A DNA stretch of 64,000 nucleotides from Fidelibacterota bacterium. GTDB lineage: Bacteria > Fidelibacterota > Marinisomatia > SCGC-AAA003-L08 > TS1B11. Of this stretch, positions 25,504-37,122 are shown piece after piece. The stretch's first letter is position 1. The number at the start of each line of letters is the position of its first letter. The notes under the pieces were generated by a model, which worked only from the letters and a program-made list of their open reading frames with translations, was not told the origin of the DNA and searched no databases. The DNA is taken from NCBI GenBank assembly GCA_004124295.1, contig SCKI01000001.1, forward strand, positions 62,001-126,000. The letters are read 5' to 3'. Made by a program: the position numbers and the translations under genes.

Positions 25504-26973
25504 ATGTCAAAAGGGGTCACACCAAGATCGCAGGATTATGCCCGCTGGTACACCGATGTGGTCCAGAAAGCAGAGCTGGCCGACTATGGTCCGGTAAAAG
25601 GGACGATGGTTATCCGCCCCTACGGCTACGCCATTTGGGAGGCCCTGCAGGCCGCTTTCAACCGGCGCTTCAAGGCCACCGGCCATCAAAACGCCTACTT
25701 TCCCCTGCTCATTCCCAAGTCGTATTTCAGTCGTGAGGCAGCCCATGTGAAGGGCTTCGCCAAGGAGGTGGCCGTGGTGACGCACTACCGCCTGATCAAC
25801 GATCCCGACGGTGACGGCCTCATCGTGGACCCGGAAGCCCGGTTGGAAGAGGAGCTGATTATCCGGCCCACCAGCGAAACGGTGGTCTGGTCCATGTACA
25901 AGCAGTGGATCAACTCCTACCGCGACCTGCCCATCAAGATCAACCAATGGGCGAACATTGTCCGCTGGGAGATGCGCACGCGCCTGTTCCTGCGCACCAG
26001 CGAATTCCTGTGGCAGGAAGGCCACACGGCCCACGCCACGGCTGCGGAAGCGGATGAAGAGACGCGGCAGATGATCGAGGTCTACCGGGAAGTGGTGGAG
26101 GAGGAGATGGCCCTGCCTGTCATCGTCGGACGAAAAACGGATTCCGAGCGCTTCCCCGGCGCGGTAGAGACCTGGTCTATCGAGGCAATGATGGGGGACC
26201 GGCGGGCGCTCCAGTCGGGCACCAGCCATAATCTCGGGCAGAACTTCGCCAAAGCCTTTGACGTCACCTTCCGCACCGAGGACAATCGGGAAGAGCTGGT
26301 CTGGGCCCCCAGCTGGGGCGTGTCCACCCGCTTGATAGGCGCCATGGTGATGGCCCACGGCGATGACAAGGGACTCCGCCTCCCGCCGAGACTGGCCCCG
26401 ATCCAGGTGGTGGTGGTGCCGATCTTCAAGGATGACACTCGCAGCGCAGTTCTCTCTGCCGCCGGGAAACTGGTAACAGATATCGCCCACCAGGGGGTGC
26501 GGGTCGAGCTGGACGACCGGGACAACGTATCGCCGGGCTTCAAGTTCAACCACTGGGAAATGAAAGGGGTGCCAGTGCGGATTGAGCTGGGCCCCAAGGA
26601 CATCGCCGAGGGCAAGGCGGTGCTGGTGCGCCGGGACGGGGATGGGAAGGAGGACCGCGCACTGCAGGGAGTGGCTGCCGGCTTGCCGGCCCTGCTGGAC
26701 GATATTCAACGCAGCCTGTTCAGGCAGGCGGAGGAATTCCGGGCAGAGCATACCCATGTGCCGGAGAATTGGGAGGCTTTTAAGGCGCTCATGGCGGCGG
26801 GCGGTTTTGCCCGTTGCGGATGGGACGGTGATCCGCAGACGGAGGCCGCCATTAAGGCCGACACCAAGGCCACCATCCGTTGCATTCCCCTGGATGAGGA
26901 CCCCACCGGACTGACCTGCATCCGCACGGGCAAGCCGGCACGGCATGAGGTCATTTTTGCCCGGGCATATTAA
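25504..26973 (+). CDS. proS: Prolyl-tRNA synthetase, archaeal/eukaryotic-type short form
   Basis: 489 aa from the ATG at 25504; the frame is open further upstream but that part does not look like protein. The start SKGVTPRSQDYARWYTDVVQ is typical. Class II motifs are GTMVIRPYGYAIWE, RPTSETVVWSMYKQWI, and motif 2 NIVRWEMRTRLFLRTSEFLW followed by QEGHTAHAT. Motif 3 lies in APSWGVSTRLIGAMVMAHGD. There is no internal editing domain, and the C-terminal zinc-like domain (RCIPLDEDPTGLTCI) is present. It charges tRNA-Pro. Confidence 0.96.
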   Translation: MSKGVTPRSQDYARWYTDVVQKAELADYGPVKGTMVIRPYGYAIWEALQAAFNRRFKATGHQNAYFPLLIPKSYFSREAAHVKGFAKEVAVVTHYRLINDPDGDGLIVDPEARLEEELIIRPTSETVVWSMYKQWINSYRDLPIKINQWANIVRWEMRTRLFLRTSEFLWQEGHTAHATAAEADEETRQMIEVYREVVEEEMALPVIVGRKTDSERFPGAVETWSIEAMMGDRRALQSGTSHNLGQNFAKAFDVTFRTEDNREELVWAPSWGVSTRLIGAMVMAHGDDKGLRLPPRLAPIQVVVVPIFKDDTRSAVLSAAGKLVTDIAHQGVRVELDDRDNVSPGFKFNHWEMKGVPVRIELGPKDIAEGKAVLVRRDGDGKEDRALQGVAAGLPALLDDIQRSLFRQAEEFRAEHTHVPENWEAFKALMAAGGFARCGWDGDPQTEAAIKADTKATIRCIPLDEDPTGLTCIRTGKPARHEVIFARAY

Positions 26974-27823
26974 GCCGGCACAGCTGGCCAGCCGCCGCCG
27001 GCCTTGGCTGGCGATGTCTCTCGCTATCAGCCTGGCGCTGACCCTGCGTGCTGCCGATGGGGACCGTTTCGCGCCCCGGCTCCTGCCCGGCCTCACCGTC
27101 ACCATCCACACCCTGTTTCTGGATGAGGAAAAAGTGTGGGTCCACGAGTATTTCGGGAGCCTTCCCGGCTATACTTTCGTCAGCCTCCACGATGATGAAA
27201 ACACCAGCGCCGAAGCGGCCCGGGAGTTCATCGCCGCCGAAGGGGGCCGCCTGGTTGAACTGCGCCATGGCCGGGGCCGGAATGTGATCATCCGCCACGA
27301 CGGACACCGGCACCCGTTCGATCCCAACCGGATGTTCACCCCCACCGGTCTCACCCGGTCCCTGGCTTACTTCCAGGGTTTCTCCTCGGCCACCCTGCTC
27401 ACCGCCGGTAACTTTGCCCGGCAGGTTGAGCAGATCATCGGCATTGATACGGCCGGCACCATCATTGCGGTGCACAACAACACCAACGACCGGTTGACCA
27501 TCCGCGACTACCGCAAGGGGCAGATTTACGGCGCCAACACCCGGGCAGTGCATGTGGCTCCGGATCGGGATCCCGATAACTACTTTTTCACAAACGATGA
27601 GGCTCTGTTCCGGGCCCTGGCCGCAGCCCATTACAATGCCGCCCTGATGGAATCCGAGCCATCCCGGGACCTGGGCACACTGGCGTTTTTAACGCACCAG
27701 AGAGGGCGGCGTTATGTGCTTGTGGAGGCACAGCATGAGGCCGCCGATCAGCAACGCGAAATGCTGCGGTCGCTGGTGGGATTGCTGGCCGAAACCGCCC
27801 CCCAGGCCGAGGCAACGCGCTAG
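26945..27823 (+). CDS. Secreted protein of unknown function
   Basis: 292 aa overlapping the end of proS by 29 nt; a start at 27014 (codon 24, ATG in PWLAMSLAIS) is also possible. There is a hydrophobic export segment (LAMSLAISLALTLRAADG). Conserved-looking charged motifs follow: FVSLHDDENTSAEAAREFI, HGRGRNVIIRHDGHRHPFDP, NRMFTPTGL, AVHNNTNDRLTIRDY and NYFFTNDEALFRALAA. The HDDE, FDPNRxFT and HNN blocks look like an enzyme active site, perhaps a peptidase or amidase. I cannot place it in a named family. It is followed at 4 nt by the SCO gene. Confidence 0.6.
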   Translation: MRSFLPGHIKPAQLASRRRPWLAMSLAISLALTLRAADGDRFAPRLLPGLTVTIHTLFLDEEKVWVHEYFGSLPGYTFVSLHDDENTSAEAAREFIAAEGGRLVELRHGRGRNVIIRHDGHRHPFDPNRMFTPTGLTRSLAYFQGFSSATLLTAGNFARQVEQIIGIDTAGTIIAVHNNTNDRLTIRDYRKGQIYGANTRAVHVAPDRDPDNYFFTNDEALFRALAAAHYNAALMESEPSRDLGTLAFLTHQRGRRYVLVEAQHEAADQQREMLRSLVGLLAETAPQAEATR

Positions 27824-27827
27824 ACCC

Positions 27828-28724
27828 ATGCTGTTTCGCTTACAAGCAGCACCGGGCCGGCCGGCACGGACCACCACAGTCATTCTGGCGGCGCTGGCCG
27901 TCAGCTTGGCGATAGGCAGCCTCTATGGGCAGGATTCCACCGTGTACAGGGGCACCGGGATGCTGATGGACGGCGATGCCGGGCGCCAGGAGCTCACTAT
28001 CCGCCACCAAGCTTTTGAGGGCTATATGCCGGCCATGACCATGCCGTTCCCGGTGCGGGACTGGGACGCCCTGCCCGGCGATCTCTACACCGGCGACAGC
28101 CTCGCTTTCGAACTGGTGGTGTTGCCGGGGGCGATCTACATCCGGGCGCTGGAAATCCTCGAGCACAATCCTCTGGCGCCGCGCTTCACCCCCGGCGGCC
28201 AGGCGCTGCATCCGGGCGAAACCTTTCCTGACGGCGCCTTTACCGATATTTACGGGCAGCCCTTCAGGTTCGCCGACAGCGCCCCGGCCCTGCGCTTTAT
28301 CTCCTTTATCTTCACCCGCTGCCCCATGCCCAGCATGTGCCCTCTGGTGGACCAGAAGCATGCCAGCCTGGCAAAGATTTTCGCCGGACGCAAGGTGGGG
28401 CCTGACCGGCTGCTGTTCGTTTCGCTGAGTTTCGATTATGTCTATGACACCCCTGAGGTGTTGCAGGATCATTATGGCTGGCGCATCTCGCCGGGGGGCA
28501 ACTGGACGGTTCTTTCAGCACGGGGCCACGAAACGGACCTGCGAACCGTCGCCAGGGCAGCCGGCGTCGAGTTCTGGGGCATCGAAGAGGGCAACATCAG
28601 CCACACCATGAACAGCGTACTCATTGACGGCCAGGGCAAGGTGGTGCAGGTTTTCCCCGGCAGCGATTGGGATTTGCAATCGGCCCAGGATTTTATAGTT
28701 TCAGCCCTGCAGGAGAGCCCATGA
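27828..28724 (+). CDS. CusF-like domain fused to a SCO1/SenC protein
   Basis: 298 aa from the ATG at 27828; an upstream extension of the frame lies inside the previous gene. After a signal/anchor segment (TTVILAALAVSLAIGSLYG) come CusF-type copper-binding features (YRGTGMLMDG, GYMPAMTMPFPV). The C-terminal half is a thioredoxin-fold SCO domain with FIFTRCPMPSMCPLVDQKH and the distal His in GNISHTMNSVLID. The Cys spacing is CX5C rather than the usual CX3C. Such proteins bind copper in the periplasm and help assemble cytochrome oxidase or manage copper. Its stop overlaps the next start as ATGA. Confidence 0.9.
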   Translation: MLFRLQAAPGRPARTTTVILAALAVSLAIGSLYGQDSTVYRGTGMLMDGDAGRQELTIRHQAFEGYMPAMTMPFPVRDWDALPGDLYTGDSLAFELVVLPGAIYIRALEILEHNPLAPRFTPGGQALHPGETFPDGAFTDIYGQPFRFADSAPALRFISFIFTRCPMPSMCPLVDQKHASLAKIFAGRKVGPDRLLFVSLSFDYVYDTPEVLQDHYGWRISPGGNWTVLSARGHETDLRTVARAAGVEFWGIEEGNISHTMNSVLIDGQGKVVQVFPGSDWDLQSAQDFIVSALQESP

Positions 28725-29791
28725 TTCAAACGCGCCAGATGATACTGACCAGGTACGGAGGGCCGGAAGTCTTCCAGGAGGTCGAGACCGGTATTGCCGA
28801 TCTGCGCGATGGCGAAGTGCTGATACGCACCCATTTTGCCGGAATCAACGATACCGATATCATGGCCCGGATGGGGTTGTACCCCGATGCGCCGCCGCCA
28901 CCGCTGGTGCTGGGCTATGAAGTGTCCGGTGTCGCCGCTGGGGTTGGCGCTGCGGTAGAAGGCATTGCCGAGGGGGACTCGGTACTGGCCCTGACCCAAT
29001 TCGGCGGGTACAGTTCGCATGTGGTTGTGCCTAAGCGTCACGTCCGCAAGGTGCCGGAAAACGTCTCCCTTGAGGCGGCAGCGGCCTTGCCGGTCTCCTA
29101 CATCACGGCCTATCTCATGTTGTTCCGGCTGGGGAGCCTGATGGGTGGTGACACGGTGCTGGTGCACAATGGTGCGGGCGCTATCGGCACGGCCTTAATT
29201 ACCTTGGCCCGGATGAAGGGCGCCAGGGTCTATGCCACCTCTTCGCGAGACATGCACGAGCGCATTAAGGACCTCGGTGTCAAGGAAGTGATCGACTTTA
29301 ACCAGCAGGATTTCGTCAGTGAAATCATGCGCATCACTGGCGGAACAGGTGTCGATCTGGTGCTCGATGCCGGCGGCCTGTCCCAGTTTGCGCGCAGCTA
29401 CCAGGTGCTGGCGCCGCTGGGGAAACTGGTGATGTACGGTGTACAGGACAGCATGGGCGGACCGGGCCAGGTGTCGGGCCTGTTTGGCATGGCCTGGCGC
29501 GGCTGGCGGCTCAAGTTCAAACCGATGCATTTGATGAACCAGAATCACGGCGTCCTGGGGGTCAATCTGGGGCACTTGTGGAACTACCCCGAGCACATCG
29601 ACTCGGCCATCAGCGAGTTGGTCACTTGGGCCGGCGATGGGCAATTGAACCCCGAGATTGACCGCGTTTTCACCTATGTTCGCGTCGGTGAGGCCCACGA
29701 ATATGTGCACGGCCGGCAGAATTTCGGCAAGGTACTGCTCGATTTCAGGGCTCTCACACAAAAGGCGGCGCAGGTGCAAGCTCAGATCTAG
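28721..29791 (+). CDS. Medium-chain quinone oxidoreductase (VAT-1-like)
   Basis: 356 aa from the ATG overlapping the SCO stop. The GroES-like N-terminal half starts TRQMILTRYGGPEVFQEVET and has HFAGINDTDIMARMGLYP. The Rossmann half has DTVLVHNGAGAIGTALITLA, GGTGVDLVLDAGG and ends VHGRQNFGKVLLDF. The zinc ligands of alcohol dehydrogenases are not evident, as in quinone oxidoreductases. NADPH-dependent reduction of quinones or enones is the likely activity; the true substrate is unknown. Confidence 0.9.
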   Translation: MIQTRQMILTRYGGPEVFQEVETGIADLRDGEVLIRTHFAGINDTDIMARMGLYPDAPPPPLVLGYEVSGVAAGVGAAVEGIAEGDSVLALTQFGGYSSHVVVPKRHVRKVPENVSLEAAAALPVSYITAYLMLFRLGSLMGGDTVLVHNGAGAIGTALITLARMKGARVYATSSRDMHERIKDLGVKEVIDFNQQDFVSEIMRITGGTGVDLVLDAGGLSQFARSYQVLAPLGKLVMYGVQDSMGGPGQVSGLFGMAWRGWRLKFKPMHLMNQNHGVLGVNLGHLWNYPEHIDSAISELVTWAGDGQLNPEIDRVFTYVRVGEAHEYVHGRQNFGKVLLDFRALTQKAAQVQAQI

Positions 29792-29880
29792 CGGCCGGCA
29801 CCAGCGATAATCCGAAATATCCCCAACTTCCCCTTGCCTCTTCCGGCTGGCGGCCTGAATTTTTCCGGCCGAGAAACCTG

Positions 29881-32394
<2,514 letters not shown>

Positions 32395-32403
32395 GGCCCC
32401 CCC

Positions 32404-33867
32404 ATGTCCAGCGACCTGATGGACAAGCTCACTTCCCTGGCCAAGCGCCGGGGTTTCGTCTTCCAGAGCAGCGAGATTTACGGCGGTTTGGCCTCCACCT
32501 GGGACTACGGCCCGCTCGGCGTCGAGCTCAAGCGCAACGTCAAGAACCGCTGGTGGCGGGACATGGTGACGGCCCGGGAAAATATCGTTGGCCTGGATGC
32601 GGCCATCCTGATGAATCCCAAAGTCTGGGAGGCGTCGGGACATGTGGAGCAGTTCCACGACCCCCTGGTGGACGACCGCAATTCCCAGAAGCGCTACCGG
32701 CTGGATCACCTGCTGGCGTCCCAGACTCCCGAGCTGCTCAGCAAGCTGGCTACCGAACTGCTGGGCCGCGCCCCGGAAGGCCCCCCCGACCCTGACACCC
32801 TGACCGCCCTGACGGAAGCGATCTTGGCGCAGGAGGATGTTGACCTAAACAGCCTGGGGCTGCTGGCCGACGGCAAAGCGGCCGACTGGACGTTGCCCCG
32901 CCAGTTTAACCTCATGCTCAAGACCCACCTCGGCCCCACCGAGGACGAGGGCTCCCTCACTTACCTCCGGCCCGAGACGGCCCAGGGGATATTCGTCAAC
33001 TTTCTGAACGTCCAGGCGGCGGCCCGCCAGCGGCTGCCCTTCGGCATCGCCCAGATCGGCAAAGCATTCCGCAACGAGATCACCACTGGCAACTTTATCT
33101 TCCGGACCCGGGAATTCGAGCAGATGGAGATGGAATTCTTCGTCCGGCCGGGACAGACGACCAAATGGCTTGAGTACTGGACCGACGAACGGCTCAACTG
33201 GTATATCTCCCTGGGCATTACGCCGGGCAACCTGCGGGTGCGGCCTCACGGTCCGGATGAACTGGCCCACTATTCCACCGCCTGCAACGATGTGGAGTAC
33301 CGCTTCCCCTTCATGCAGAAGGGCGACGATAGCGAGGGCTGGGGGGAGCTGGAGGGCATCGCCGACCGGGGCACTTACGACCTGCAGCGCCACGCCGAGT
33401 TCAGCGGCAAGAAGCTCTCCTTTATGGACCCGGGCCTGAACGAAAAGGTGCTGCCGGCGGTGGTGGAATCCTCAGCCGGTGTGGACCGGACGGTACTGGC
33501 CCTGCTCACCGATGCCTATCACGAGGAGGAGGTGAAGGGGGAGGTCCGGGTGGTGTTGCGGCTGTCGCCGGCGATGGCCCCGATCACGGTGGCGGTCTTC
33601 CCGCTGGTGAACAGGGACGGCATGCCGGAGCGGGCCCACCAGCTGGTGGACGACCTTATGGGCGACTTTGCCGCCTTCTACGATGCCGGCGGCTCCATCG
33701 GCCGGCGCTACCGCCGCCAGGATGAGGCCGGCACCCCCTTCGGCATCACCATCGATGGCCAGACCAGCGAGGACCAGACCGTCACCATCCGGGACCGGGA
33801 CAGCATGGCCCAGGAGCGCATCAGCCTCGACAAGGTGAAAGTGTGGCTCAGGGAGAAGATGGGGTAG
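32404..33867 (+). CDS. glyQS: Glycyl-tRNA synthetase, alpha2 (eukaryote-like) type
   Basis: 487 aa. It charges tRNA-Gly and is the single-chain dimeric form, not the alpha2beta2 form. Evidence includes AKRRGFVFQSSEIYGGLAST, WDYGPLGVELKRN, the motif 2 region IAQIGKAFRNEITTGNFIFR, TREFEQMEMEFFVRPGQ and motif 3-like VVESSAGVDRTVLALL. The C-terminal anticodon domain starts near residue 395 (PITVAVFPLVNRDGMPE). Length is normal. It is the last plus-strand gene before a repeat-bounded insertion. Confidence 0.97.
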   Translation: MSSDLMDKLTSLAKRRGFVFQSSEIYGGLASTWDYGPLGVELKRNVKNRWWRDMVTARENIVGLDAAILMNPKVWEASGHVEQFHDPLVDDRNSQKRYRLDHLLASQTPELLSKLATELLGRAPEGPPDPDTLTALTEAILAQEDVDLNSLGLLADGKAADWTLPRQFNLMLKTHLGPTEDEGSLTYLRPETAQGIFVNFLNVQAAARQRLPFGIAQIGKAFRNEITTGNFIFRTREFEQMEMEFFVRPGQTTKWLEYWTDERLNWYISLGITPGNLRVRPHGPDELAHYSTACNDVEYRFPFMQKGDDSEGWGELEGIADRGTYDLQRHAEFSGKKLSFMDPGLNEKVLPAVVESSAGVDRTVLALLTDAYHEEEVKGEVRVVLRLSPAMAPITVAVFPLVNRDGMPERAHQLVDDLMGDFAAFYDAGGSIGRRYRRQDEAGTPFGITIDGQTSEDQTVTIRDRDSMAQERISLDKVKVWLREKMG

Positions 33868-33931
33868 GGCCCTCCGCCCATTCTTCCCGAAGCGCCTCTC
33901 CGGCCCGACCTCGTACCCCAGCCGCTCCAGT

Positions 33932-33989
33932 AGCGGCCCGGTGGTTTCCCTGACCGCCGCCGGCAGCACAGCCTACCGGTAGCTGTGCA
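33932..33989. repeat. 58-bp direct repeat, left copy
   Basis: Matches 35906-35963 at 55 of 58 positions in the same orientation (AGCGGCCCGG...GTAGCTGTGCA). It contains a duplicate of the CDF gene's final codons (LHSYR-stop on the minus strand). The two copies bracket the TPR gene, so this marks the left end of an insertion or duplication event. Confidence 0.85.
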
Positions 33990-34027
33990 TATCTCGAGTA
34001 GACCTGGTGGGTTCCTGCACCGAAGAC

Positions 34028-35605
34028 CTATCGCATTTGCATTACTTCTTTGTACACGGAAAGCTCCTTGTCGGCAGTTCTCCACATCGCATAGAGTTCG
34101 AGATAGGTTTGTCTCGCAATTTTATCCTTTTTGGCGGCAGCGGCGGCGCGTGCCAATCCTAAAAGTGAACGAGCACGGCGGGGAGCTTTACTTAATGCAA
34201 GCCGGAACTGTTCCATCGCCTCCACGGGCTGGCCCACCTCCAGGAGGATTTCACCAAAAAGTTCATGTGATGGCTTGATTATTCGTGGAGGGCCGAATTC
34301 GAGTGGCAGCGCGTCTTCGATGGAGACGGCCCGTTTCATCAGATCAATGGCCGCATCTTCTTTGCCTTCCCTCAGTCGTATAAGGGCCTCCAACTCATGC
34401 CGGAGCACATCAGCCCTTTTGGCGGCGAGCGGGCTCTCAGACGGAACAGCCAGGGCTTTTATTTTTTCGAACTCCTGCTTAGCAGTGCCTAGATTACCTG
34501 TTTTGAAAGCGGCCAACCCCTTAACAAATAAATAGTCCGCCATGTCAATGGCTGTCAGCGAAGACGTGTCGAATGTTTCGGTAATGATTTCGCTCTCCCA
34601 GTCTTCCGTATCTATAAGATATGCTGCCCTCGTCCGGTGCCACCTGTATTGTCCTTTATTGCTCTGTTTGAAATGTTCATCCAGGATGCCCAGCTGCTTT
34701 TGCGCCTCGGCATACCTTCCCTGCTGGAGATAAATGTAACTCAGCCATTTAAGAGCGTGGGTCCCATGTCCGCTGAGCAGAATATTCTTGCGGTCAGAAC
34801 GACTTTTTGCCGCGGCATACGCATCTTCGTTTGACCGGGCGGCCTCAGCCCACATCCCCAGAGCAAAAAAGATATGGGATGGCATGTGTAATGCATGAGA
34901 GGCCGTCGGCGCAAGCGTGGCATAAACACGCGCTGGGCGAAGTCCGAGAGGGGCGTGGATCGGATCGTCATATGAATGGATCAGGTAATGCGCGGCGCCC
35001 GGATGCTGAGGATTCTTGTCAAAGACCTGCTCAACGATGGCAGCGGCCTTCATGTAAGTCGCAAAATCGCGACCTTCGTGGCTGGTCCCCAGAATGGCGA
35101 GCGCATGAAACGCGGCAGCATCTAAATCCCCTGGATATTTTGCCGAAAGTTCCGCCATTACAGCCGCGTAATTTATGTCTCTTTGCTTTTTGTCTCCTTC
35201 ACCGAAAAGAATGTCAAGGGTCCTGAGATAGTCTTTCTCGCGCTCTGTCGGAGCTTTGGCTATTCGTGACTTTGGCGTTGGCCCCAACTTTTTCAATGCC
35301 GCTCGCGCTGCTTCGCGATCCTGCCTCATCCAAATGGGATGATTATGTGTCATGGCTTCGCCCCAATACGCCATCGCAAAGCCCGGATCGATCTGCTCCG
35401 CTTCCTGAAACGCCTCTCGTGCATCATCATACTGGAAACTGTGCAGCATCAACAGGCCCTTCAGGAAGGCAACTTGGCCCTCGGGCGAGCCAGATGTGGG
35501 GAAGGTGGTTTTCCCATATTCCGCTTGTTGTGCAAATACCAATGAGGTCGTCAGTGACAATGCGGCTACAAATAATATCTTCCGAAATATTTCTAAATTA
35601 TTCAT
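34028..35605 (-). CDS. Secreted TPR-rich protein
   Basis: 525 aa from the ATG at 35605, with GGAGG 7 nt upstream; a longer frame from 35656 adds a poor N-terminus. A signal peptide ends VFAQQAEYG. The body consists of TPR-like helix pairs: MLHSFQYDDAREAFQEAEQI, PGFAMAYWGEAMTHNHPIW, HYLIHSYDDPIHAPLGL, ASHALHMPSHIFFALGMW, YLQQGRYAEAQKQLGIL. The histidine-rich motifs (GEAMTHNHP, HYLIHSYDDP, MPSHI) recur in a widespread family of exported TPR proteins and may bind metal; this is inference. Lower GC than its neighbours, and bracketed by a 58-bp direct repeat. Function unknown. Confidence 0.82.
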   Translation of the reverse strand: MNNLEIFRKILFVAALSLTTSLVFAQQAEYGKTTFPTSGSPEGQVAFLKGLLMLHSFQYDDAREAFQEAEQIDPGFAMAYWGEAMTHNHPIWMRQDREAARAALKKLGPTPKSRIAKAPTEREKDYLRTLDILFGEGDKKQRDINYAAVMAELSAKYPGDLDAAAFHALAILGTSHEGRDFATYMKAAAIVEQVFDKNPQHPGAAHYLIHSYDDPIHAPLGLRPARVYATLAPTASHALHMPSHIFFALGMWAEAARSNEDAYAAAKSRSDRKNILLSGHGTHALKWLSYIYLQQGRYAEAQKQLGILDEHFKQSNKGQYRWHRTRAAYLIDTEDWESEIITETFDTSSLTAIDMADYLFVKGLAAFKTGNLGTAKQEFEKIKALAVPSESPLAAKRADVLRHELEALIRLREGKEDAAIDLMKRAVSIEDALPLEFGPPRIIKPSHELFGEILLEVGQPVEAMEQFRLALSKAPRRARSLLGLARAAAAAKKDKIARQTYLELYAMWRTADKELSVYKEVMQMR

Positions 35606-35905
35606 GATTACCCTCCTTACTAAGATTGTTCGAAAGTACCAAGTTCTTTGAACCAATACTAATTATGGAATACAGCTAACGCCATGCGGCTCACCCGCGA
35701 CGGCCGCACGAACACGATTCTACTTGGCTACATAATGATGGGGCCGCAGTCGCGTGCAGGCACTTGTCAGGCCGTGACTCGCAGCAGGAAGGAGGGGAAA
35801 GGAGGCCAGTTTCTGCAGATCTCGCCCGCACGGTCACGCACTATGCGCAAGACGATGGCGAGCCTGCAGCCGCAACTGAGCGGGAGTATACACACCGGCG
35901 CTAGC
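35606..35905. other. Gene-free stretch upstream of the TPR gene
   Basis: About 300 bp without a convincing gene. The part next to the TPR start (35606-35680) is AT-rich and presumably holds its promoter. Bases 35696-35701 (CGCGAC) and 35749-35754 (GTCGCG) could pair across a 47-nt loop. No tRNA, IS end or CRISPR is visible. Confidence 0.5.
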
Positions 35906-35963
35906 AGCGGCCCGGCGGTTTCCCTGAACGCCGCCTGCAGCACAGCCTACCGGTAGCTGTGCA
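35906..35963. repeat. 58-bp direct repeat, right copy
   Basis: Partner of 33932-33989 with three mismatches (positions 11, 23 and 31 of the repeat). This copy overlaps the true 3' end of the CDF efflux gene (stop at 35947-35949) and so is probably the ancestral one. Confidence 0.85.
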
Positions 35964-37122
35964 GCGGCGAAACCTGCACGTCCACCTCGCTGCCAGGGAA
36001 GGTGTTGGCCAGCTCCTCCGCCAGCCACTGTCGCGTTGCCTGCCGTTTACTCCTGTCCGCCCCGGGATGGACCTCCACATCCACCAGGATAGCGCGGTGC
36101 TGGGGCGTGTCCACCACCCGCAGATCGTGGAAGCCGGTGAAGATGTCTGACTCCTGCTGCAGCTCCTTCAGCCGGCGGCTCACCTCCTGCACCGCCTCGC
36201 TATCCCGGTCCACCGGATCGATGTGGACGGTGGCGTAGGCCCCCAGCTGGCTACGCAGCTGCGCGGAGACACTCTCGGCGATATCGTGGGCATCCTGGGC
36301 GGAAAGCTGCTGGTCCACCTCGACGTGCAGCCCGAGGAACAGGTGGTGGCCGTAGTTGTGGACGGTGATGTCGTGGGCGTCAAAGACGCGGGGCTGGTCC
36401 CGGCAGAGAGCCCGTATCTGCTGCACCAGGGCCGGCGGCGGTGGCGCTCCCAGCAGGGGATCGATGACTTCACGGGCCAGCCGGTAGCCGGTGACGATCA
36501 TGTAGAGCCCGACCAGCATGCCTCCCAGGCCGTCCAGGATCGGATAACCGTTGGCGCTCCCGGCCACCGCCACCAGCACCAGCACCGAGCTGAACGCATC
36601 TGACCGGTGATGCCAGGCGTCGGCCTTAAGGGTGGATGACTCGATGCTCTTGCCCAGCAGCAGCGCAAACTGTCCCATCCAGAGCTTCAGCAGCACCGAG
36701 CCCAGGATAGCGGCCAGTACCCCCCAACCGGCGGAGATAGGCACCGGCGCCATCAGCCGGCCCACCGCCGACTTGATGAACTCAAAACCCACGACCCCCA
36801 GCATGACGGCGATGATGAGGGTTGCCACATACTCGGCCCGGCCGTGGCCGAAGGGGTGCTCCCGGTCGGCCGGTTTGGCGGCGATTTTGAAGCCGAACAA
36901 CACCACCACCGATGTGGCGATATCGGAGATCGTATGCACGGCGTCCGCCAGCAGGGCCAGTGAGCCGATGGTCAGCCCCAGGGCCCCTTTCAGCGCCGCC
37001 AGCGCCGTGTTGACCACGATGCTGACACCGGCTTCCAGCCGGCCGACCCCGGCCCATACCGCCGGATCGATGGGGCCGTGCGGATCGGGGAGGAAACGGC
37101 GGAAGAGAGGTTCGCCGATCAT
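35947..37122 (-). CDS. Cation diffusion facilitator (CDF) efflux protein
   Basis: 391 aa. Six hydrophobic helices fill the first ~220 residues. The metal-site motifs are ADAVHTISD (HxxxD, helix 2) and ADAWHHRSD (HxxxD, helix 5). The cytoplasmic ferredoxin-like domain follows, with HNYGHHLFLGLHVEVD, extended by about 100 residues (GFHDLRVVDTPQHRAILVDV). It exports Zn, Fe, Mn or similar divalent cations in exchange for protons; the metal is not deducible. Its start overlaps the tag stop by 4 nt, so the two are coupled. Confidence 0.93.
   Translation of the reverse strand: MIGEPLFRRFLPDPHGPIDPAVWAGVGRLEAGVSIVVNTALAALKGALGLTIGSLALLADAVHTISDIATSVVVLFGFKIAAKPADREHPFGHGRAEYVATLIIAVMLGVVGFEFIKSAVGRLMAPVPISAGWGVLAAILGSVLLKLWMGQFALLLGKSIESSTLKADAWHHRSDAFSSVLVLVAVAGSANGYPILDGLGGMLVGLYMIVTGYRLAREVIDPLLGAPPPPALVQQIRALCRDQPRVFDAHDITVHNYGHHLFLGLHVEVDQQLSAQDAHDIAESVSAQLRSQLGAYATVHIDPVDRDSEAVQEVSRRLKELQQESDIFTGFHDLRVVDTPQHRAILVDVEVHPGADRSKRQATRQWLAEELANTFPGSEVDVQVSPLHSYR

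Noticed and set aside
33472-33969. Long minus-strand frame across the end of glyQS
   Set aside because: It is the antisense of glyQS; only its upstream end (LPAAVRETTGPLLERLG) looks protein-like, and it lies in the 58-bp repeat, which explains it.
35670-35760. attC-like integron site (CAGCTAACGCC, minus strand GGCGTTAGCTG) before the TPR gene
   Set aside because: Only one half resembles attC; the matching right half and imperfect inverted repeat are missing, and no integrase is present.
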